Below are positions 58,880 to 64,000 of a DNA stretch of 64,000 bases, piece by piece. Source of the DNA: Anisus vortex (taxonomy: Eukaryota; Mollusca; Gastropoda; Planorbidae); the NCBI GenBank assembly GCA_949126835.1, contig OX421494.1, forward strand, positions 23,272,196 through 23,336,195. The letters run 5' to 3'. A program made the translations under genes and the position numbers. Each line of letters begins with the position of its first letter. Position 1 is the stretch's first letter. The notes below the pieces were generated by a model, which saw nothing but the letters and a program-made list of their open reading frames with translations, ran no database searches and was not told the origin of the DNA.

Positions 58880-59172
58880 ATTCATTCGTTTACTCAACAG
58901 TTTACTCACTCAACGACTAGCTTACTTATGCTCTCACCCATTCGATCATTCAATCATTCGCCCAATAGTTTACTGTTTCATTAACTAAAATACCCACTCT
59001 CTCATTCATTCATTCGTTCAATCATTTACTTACTTGCTCATTCACTCATTCACTCAATCACTTTCTTACTGTCTCATTCACTCACTAGCTTACTTACACA
59101 ATCTCATTCACTCTCTAGCTTACTTAAACAATCTCATTCACTCACTAGCTTACTTACACAATCTCATTCACT
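58880..59172. repeat. Degenerate CATTCACTCA repeat with 30-bp units
   Basis: Words such as CTCATTCACTCACTAGCTTA recur; three units of about 30 bp are clear at 59080-59170. Confidence 0.85.
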
Positions 59173-59184
59173 TATACATATAAA

Positions 59185-59445
59185 CCTAGACCGACATACG
59201 CCAACATATACCAACAAACGCCAGCCTAGACCAACCTAGACCAAAATACGCCAACCTAGACCCAAATACGCCAACCTAGACCAAAATACGCCAACCTAGA
59301 CCAACCTAGACCAAAATACGCCAACCTAGACCAACATAGACCAACCTAGACCAACCTAGACCAAAATACGCCAACCTAGACCAACCTAAACCCAAATACG
59401 CCAACCTGGACCCAAATACGCCAACCTAGATCAACCTAGACCGCC
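59185..59445. repeat. 10-bp minisatellite (CCAACCTAGA)
   Basis: About 25 units of ten bases, mixing CCAACCTAGA, CCAAAATACG and CCCAAATACG in irregular order. Confidence 0.9.
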
Positions 59446-60184
59446 GTGTAAGCATCGAGTACTAAACGCTATTTGCGACCTACGTCGAACATTCTTATGC
59501 TGACGAAAGCGAAGACTGCAAGTAATTGATCTCTAGCTACGACACCGATCAGAGGTATTCCCTCCCCCTAGGCTCTGTGCCAGACCTTTGGCACTCTGAC
59601 ATTTGCAACTGACATACGTCAGAATCATGTCATGATGTACATCAGAGTACTCTCGCTGTGGAACACACTGTCTCCGCATGAAGCTATTGATTGGGTGCGA
59701 CCAAAGCCTCGGCAGTGTTGAGGAGAGTGTGTAGGAGACAGTCTGGTATTTTGCTACATCAAATGGCGAGACTATTGGCTGGATTATATTATGGAATCTA
59801 ATGACATACCTTATTTACACCTGTATACATAAAAATAAAGCATTGATTCCTATGCATGATATGAGCTTATTTTCGGACTTTAAAAATATAAGTTTATTAA
59901 GAGTTTTTTTCGCGGATTTAACAAAAAAAACATTTCAAAAGATTTTGAAGTTTTCCTATTTAGGCTTTTTAGTTTTTAAGCAAATTAAAGTGCACTTTTT
60001 AAAAAAAAAGGCTTTCTATTTGGGATTTAAAGTTCCCTCTCGTAATTACGGCTTATTGTTCCATTTATCAGGAACCGGAGTTGTATCCATTTTAAAAAAA
60101 CAATTTCCCCGTGGTCAGTGACCATAGAACATATCATATGCAATTTTAATAGTAAGTATCCATTCGGACCCAGTGCTCTATAGG
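59446..60184. other. Stretch with nothing recognised
   Basis: The 106-codon plus-strand frame at 59801-60121 is Lys/Phe-rich with no motif, and is probably chance. Confidence 0.4.
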
Positions 60185-60390
60185 GCCGGTATACTAAGGG
60201 ATTATGTGGCCAGCACAATTCCCAGCAGCTTTTACTTTACCCCAACTAAAGTCAGGTATCCGTCAAAGCTGGTTAGACTCAGGGACACCCTCCAGACGCA
60301 AGAACAAATCCTAACCTTCACCAGGATTCGAACCCAGGACCTGTGGTACGCAAGCCGAACGCTCTTCCGATCGGCCACCTTGCCAGATGG
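60185..60390 (-). repeat. tRNA-derived SINE, family A
   Basis: On the minus strand the head reads GGTGGCCGATCGGAAGAGCG (A-box region) with B box GGTTCGAATCC at 60324-60334, then GGGTGTCCCTGAGTCTAACC and GGGGTAAAGTAAAAGCTGC. It is the best preserved head of the family in the window; the tail is cut. Confidence 0.8.
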
Positions 60391-61007
60391 ACAAAATTTA
60401 AAACTTCTTACAAAATTCCTTCAAGAAAGAGTAAATGGAATTTTGTACAAATAAAAAAATAAATTTAATTATCAATACACAATGATTCAATTTAGAATCT
60501 AAGTAGTGTAAACATAACGAATAACGAATACAAATGTTTCCATTTACACTAGTGAGACATTATAATGTACAACACACGTATTTATAATCTATAGAGGATA
60601 ATTTTTTACTCCATGTTGTCTAAAAAATGAAATCTATTCCAATTAGATATCTGTCTGTTGTTCACATGCCAAGAAAATTATTATTTATTTTTTTTGGCAA
60701 TGTGGCAAGTCTATAGCAGTTCCACTTTCTGTGCGGTGGTTTATTGTAAGAGTGGTGAAAATTTAGATGTGAAAATGTCCATCAATAACCCCAAGGACAT
60801 CTTTGCCTTCAATTACCGAACTGTGAAAATGTCCATCAATAACACCAAGGACATTTAAGGCACGTAATCCGGAGCAAATAGTAGAGCGGACAAATGGCAG
60901 AGTAGACAATGGAGCGGATCATACGGCACAAGTGACATACGAGCATTGAATGGGTTGCCTGAAGAAGCCAGGAAAACCAATAACTTGTCATAAGATAAGA
61001 TCAGCTC
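60391..61007. other. Stretch with a 53-bp duplication and a family T scrap
   Basis: TGTGAAAATGTCCATCAATAA recurs at about 60769 and 60822. ATTGAATGGGTTGCCTGAAG near 60944-60963 is a plus-strand scrap of the family T coding tail. Confidence 0.6.
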
Positions 61008-62205
61008 TAGATAGTCTCTTCTAGATAGTCTCTTCTAAATAGTCTCTTCTGGGTAGTCTCTTCTGGGTAGTCTCTTCTGGGTAGTCTCTTCTGGGTAGTC
61101 TCTTCTGGGTAGTCTCTTCTGGGTAGTCTCTTCTGGGTAGTCTCTTCTGGGTAGTCTCTTCTGGGTAGTCTCTTCTGGGTAGTCTCTTCTGGGTAGTCTC
61201 TTCTGGGTAGTCTCTTCTGGGTAGTCTCTTCTGGGTAGTCTCTTCTGGGTAGTCTCTTCTGGGTAGTCTCTTCTGGGTAGTCTCTTCTGGGTAGTCTCTT
61301 CTGGATAGTCTCTTCTGGATAGTCTCTTCTGGATAGTCTCTTCTGGATAGTCTCTTCTGGATAGTCTCTTCTGGATAGTCTCTTCTGGATAGTCTCTTCT
61401 GGATAGTCTCTTCTGGATAGTCTCTTCTGGATAGTCTCTTCTGGATAGTCTCTTCTGGATAGTCTCTTCTGGATAGTCTCTTCTGGATAGTCTCTTCTGG
61501 ATAGTCTCTTCTGGATAGTCTCTTCTGGATAGTCTCTTCTGGATAGTCTCTTCTGGATAGTCTCTTCTGGATAGTCTCTTCTGGATAGTCTCTTCTGGAT
61601 AGTCTCTTCTGGATAGTCTCTTCTGGATAGTCTCTTCTGGATAGTCTCTTCTGGATAGTCTCTTCTGGATAGTCTCTTCTGGATAGTCTCTTCTGGATAG
61701 TCTCTTCTGGATAGTCTCTTCTGGATAGTCTCTTCTGGATAGTCTCTTCTGGATAGTCTCTTCTGGATAGTCTCTTCTGGATAGTCTCTTCTGGATAGTC
61801 TCTTCTGGATAGTCTCTTCTGGATAGTCTCTTCTGGATAGTCTCTTCTGGATAGTCTCTTCTGGATAGTCTCTTCTGGATAGTCTCTTCTAGATAGTCTC
61901 TTCTGGATAGTCTCTTCTGGATAGTCTCTTCTGGATAGTCTCTTCTGGATAGTCTCTTCTGGATAGTCTCTTCTGGATAGTCTCTTCTGGATAGTCTCTT
62001 CTGGATAGTCTCTTCTGGATAGTCTCTTCTGGATAGTCTCTTCTGGATAGTCTCTTCTGGATAGTCTCTTCTGGATAGTCTCTTCTAGATAGTCTCTTCT
62101 GGATAGTCTCTTCTGGATAGCCTCTTCTGGATAGTCTCTTCTGGATAGCCTCTTCTAGATAGTCTCTTCTAGATAGTCTCATCTAGATATTCTCTTCTAG
62201 ATAGG
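61008..62205. repeat. 14-bp minisatellite, about 85 copies
   Basis: Units TAGTCTCTTCTGGA repeat with hardly any error. The first part (about 61047-61300) has GGGTAG units, the rest GGATAG units, with edge copies reading AGATAG. The 97-codon minus-strand frame is a repeat translation (14-residue period). Confidence 0.97.
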
Positions 62206-62658
62206 CTTTCTCTCCCCTTGCGCTTATAGAGATTATTTAGAACTCACTTAGTTCAATATGTTAATAAATATTAAATGGGCCTAAATATATAATTAAAATA
62301 CTTTTTTTAAAAGAAATTAATATAATCGCCATAGAGAGATTGATCTAAATATTTTAAAGGTGCTAAATAATATTCATTTTAAATATTAAATGCTTAGGGA
62401 TCATATATCAATTGAATTTTCTTGTTAAAAAGCTGGAGTTGAGATGGGGGGGGGGGGGGTATTGAATATTGAATGGGTTAAAATGAGCTATAAGGTTTAA
62501 ATTTATTGATTGTATTTCATGGGATCAAGAGGATTGAAATAAATGGATATTTGAAGCTATGAAATTTTTAACTGTTATGTTTAGGATAAAGTTTCAACAA
62601 GATTTGAAAAAAAGAACTGTTTGAAATACTAAACGAAGGACCTCAGTTAGGCTGAAAA
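62206..62658. other. Stretch with a poly-G run
   Basis: G run near 62446-62459; otherwise AT-rich and empty. Confidence 0.5.
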
Positions 62659-62851
62659 CAGGAGTGTGCAACATTTTTCTGCTTTGGGCCACTTATTTTA
62701 TACAACAAGACGGGCCACACAGTCTGAAAATTTATTTGCATCATCAATGTAGCAAATAAAAAAAAGATGCCGTTAGAAGCTCTTCGGGGGCCACACTAAA
62801 ACGCTTGTGGGGCCGTTTTGTGGCCCGCGGGCCGCGTGTTGCACACCCATG
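62659..62851. mobile_element. hAT MITE, about 193 bp
   Basis: Ends CAGGAGTGTGCAACATTTTT and CGTGTTGCACACCCATG are inverted repeats. The flanks GCTGAAAA and CTCTAAAA match at six of eight positions. Subterminal GGGCCAC and GTGGCCCGCGGGCC words relate it to 51266-51461. Confidence 0.75.
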
Positions 62852-63131
62852 CTCTAAAATAACTAAATTCATCATTTAGGGATACTGCATAGTTAATAGT
62901 GGTTTTGCAACTTGATAATATAATAGAATTATTACTTTAATAGTGCCACATTTTTAGAAAAAATACGCAGTAGTCGTTATTATGCAACTGTAAAAATAAT
63001 CAAAATGTAATAATAAAGTTGTATTTATATCTACATGGTCGTTTTATTTATTTTACTATATTTTCAATATATGGTAAATTTGTGTAGATCATGGATCGAG
63101 ATGGCTGTTTTTTTTTGTTTTTTTTTGGCAT

Positions 63132-63200
63132 TATGACGATGGTGATGGTTATTTATATAGCGCATTACATTTAACATGCTCAGTGATAGATGTAGGGCTA
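63132..63200 (-). repeat. L2-like LINE 3' tail
   Basis: The minus strand ends AATGCGCTATATAAATAACC followed by a degenerate CAT microsatellite, as at 28331. Confidence 0.6.
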
Positions 63201-64000
63201 TGTAAGACACATAAACATTAGATAAAGAGAAAGGTCATTAAACTTTATAGAAATAACTCCTTTCTCTTATATAGTGCAAAAAGTTTATTGTAATAAAGTA
63301 AGACTTACCCAGCAACTCACTTTTTTTCCTTACCTTCTTTTATTAATTACTTTTTTCCATTCTTTTTTCATTCTTTTTCCATTCTTTTTCCATTCTTTTT
63401 CCATTATTTTTTCTTTATTTCTTTCTTTCTTACTTTCTTTTCTTTCTTTCGTGCATTAATTACTTTTTTCCATTCTTTTTTTCTTTCTTTCTCCCTTTCT
63501 CCCTCTCTCTTCTTGATTTAACGTCAACTTAAAGTAAGAATGAGCTCAACTACTATTCCAACTCCATAACTTCACAAATAGATGTTTTTAACTGTCTCTC
63601 CTATATTTATCGCCTCGCCAAAGTCGTCACTTGGTGGAGGTGAGGGTGGGGGCACAAAACAAGTAACGCAGCTAAGAAGGACGACATAGCCGGAAGCCAG
63701 GTCGGTCTATGTACAACTACTGCTCGTGACCTTCAACCCCACCCGGTCCTAATTCTCCCACACGACGCCGCCACTTGAACTTCGGCATGACTGAACTATC
63801 AAAACTCAATCTGGCCTGAGATTGTGAGTTCTTGTTTTTTTTCTTTCTGTTTTTTTTTACATTCATCTGTCTTCATCCGGGATCGTTTTTCTCTATATCC
63901 TAAGCATTGTCTGCCATATTTTACTTAATTTTTTACTTCACTGCCCAATAACTTACAGTGTGGAACCATGGTAATAATATGTAAACAAGGACCCATCACT
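63201..64000. other. CT-rich tract and empty flank
   Basis: Pyrimidine-rich (CATTCTTTTT)-like repeats fill about 63330-63510. Nothing is recognised to the window end. Confidence 0.5.

Noticed and set aside
61889..62182. 97-codon repetitive minus-strand frame
   Set aside because: It is the 14-bp minisatellite read in frame; the unit length, not selection, keeps it open.

Overview
The window is animal nuclear DNA: AT-rich, almost free of long open frames, full of micro- and minisatellites, tRNA-derived SINEs, LINE fragments and small cut-and-paste transposons, with a few short segments bounded by textbook splice sites. The mix (RTE and L2-like LINEs, Buster-type hAT MITEs, a Gmr1-type Gypsy element) fits a lophotrochozoan, most likely a gastropod mollusc. 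That assignment is inference; no host gene was recognised by name.

The centrepiece is a three-layer nest at 28.3-40.2 kb. A DNA-transposon-like segment carrying a 20-bp tandem array was split by a 5'-truncated L2-like LINE on the minus strand. The LINE was in turn split by an 8,676-bp LTR retrotransposon (28759-37434) flanked by the 4-bp duplication CAGT. The LTR element has two 1,329-bp LTRs that differ at about three positions. Its Gag-Pol frame reads SAP-like motif, coiled coil, SCAN-like capsid domain, zinc knuckle, protease, integrase with GPY/F module, reverse transcriptase, then RNase H after one frame break. Integrase upstream of reverse transcriptase is the Copia-like order, yet the protein motifs are Gypsy-like; this defines the Gmr1 group.

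Elsewhere: 1-5 kb holds simple repeats, a 550-bp GA tract and a SINE; 5.4-6.2 kb an RTE LINE remnant with one stop; 7-9 kb a SINE, an L2-like tail and a LINE tail; 9.4-12.7 kb a mosaic of hAT ends; 12.9-13.3 kb a 38-bp minisatellite; 15.2-15.8 kb a SINE split by a hAT MITE with an exact 8-bp duplication; 16-19 kb three more DNA elements; 22-28 kb LINE, hAT and SINE pieces and a possible first exon; 41-42.4 kb a 26-bp array; 48 kb a hairpin-forming 43-bp array; 50-55 kb a MITE, a possible first exon and a 37-bp array; 56.7 kb the best host exon (minus strand); 58-62 kb MITE, SINE and a 1.2-kb 14-bp array.

Coordinates of diverged repeats are approximate. No database search was possible; family names rest on motifs, termini and target-site duplications read directly.
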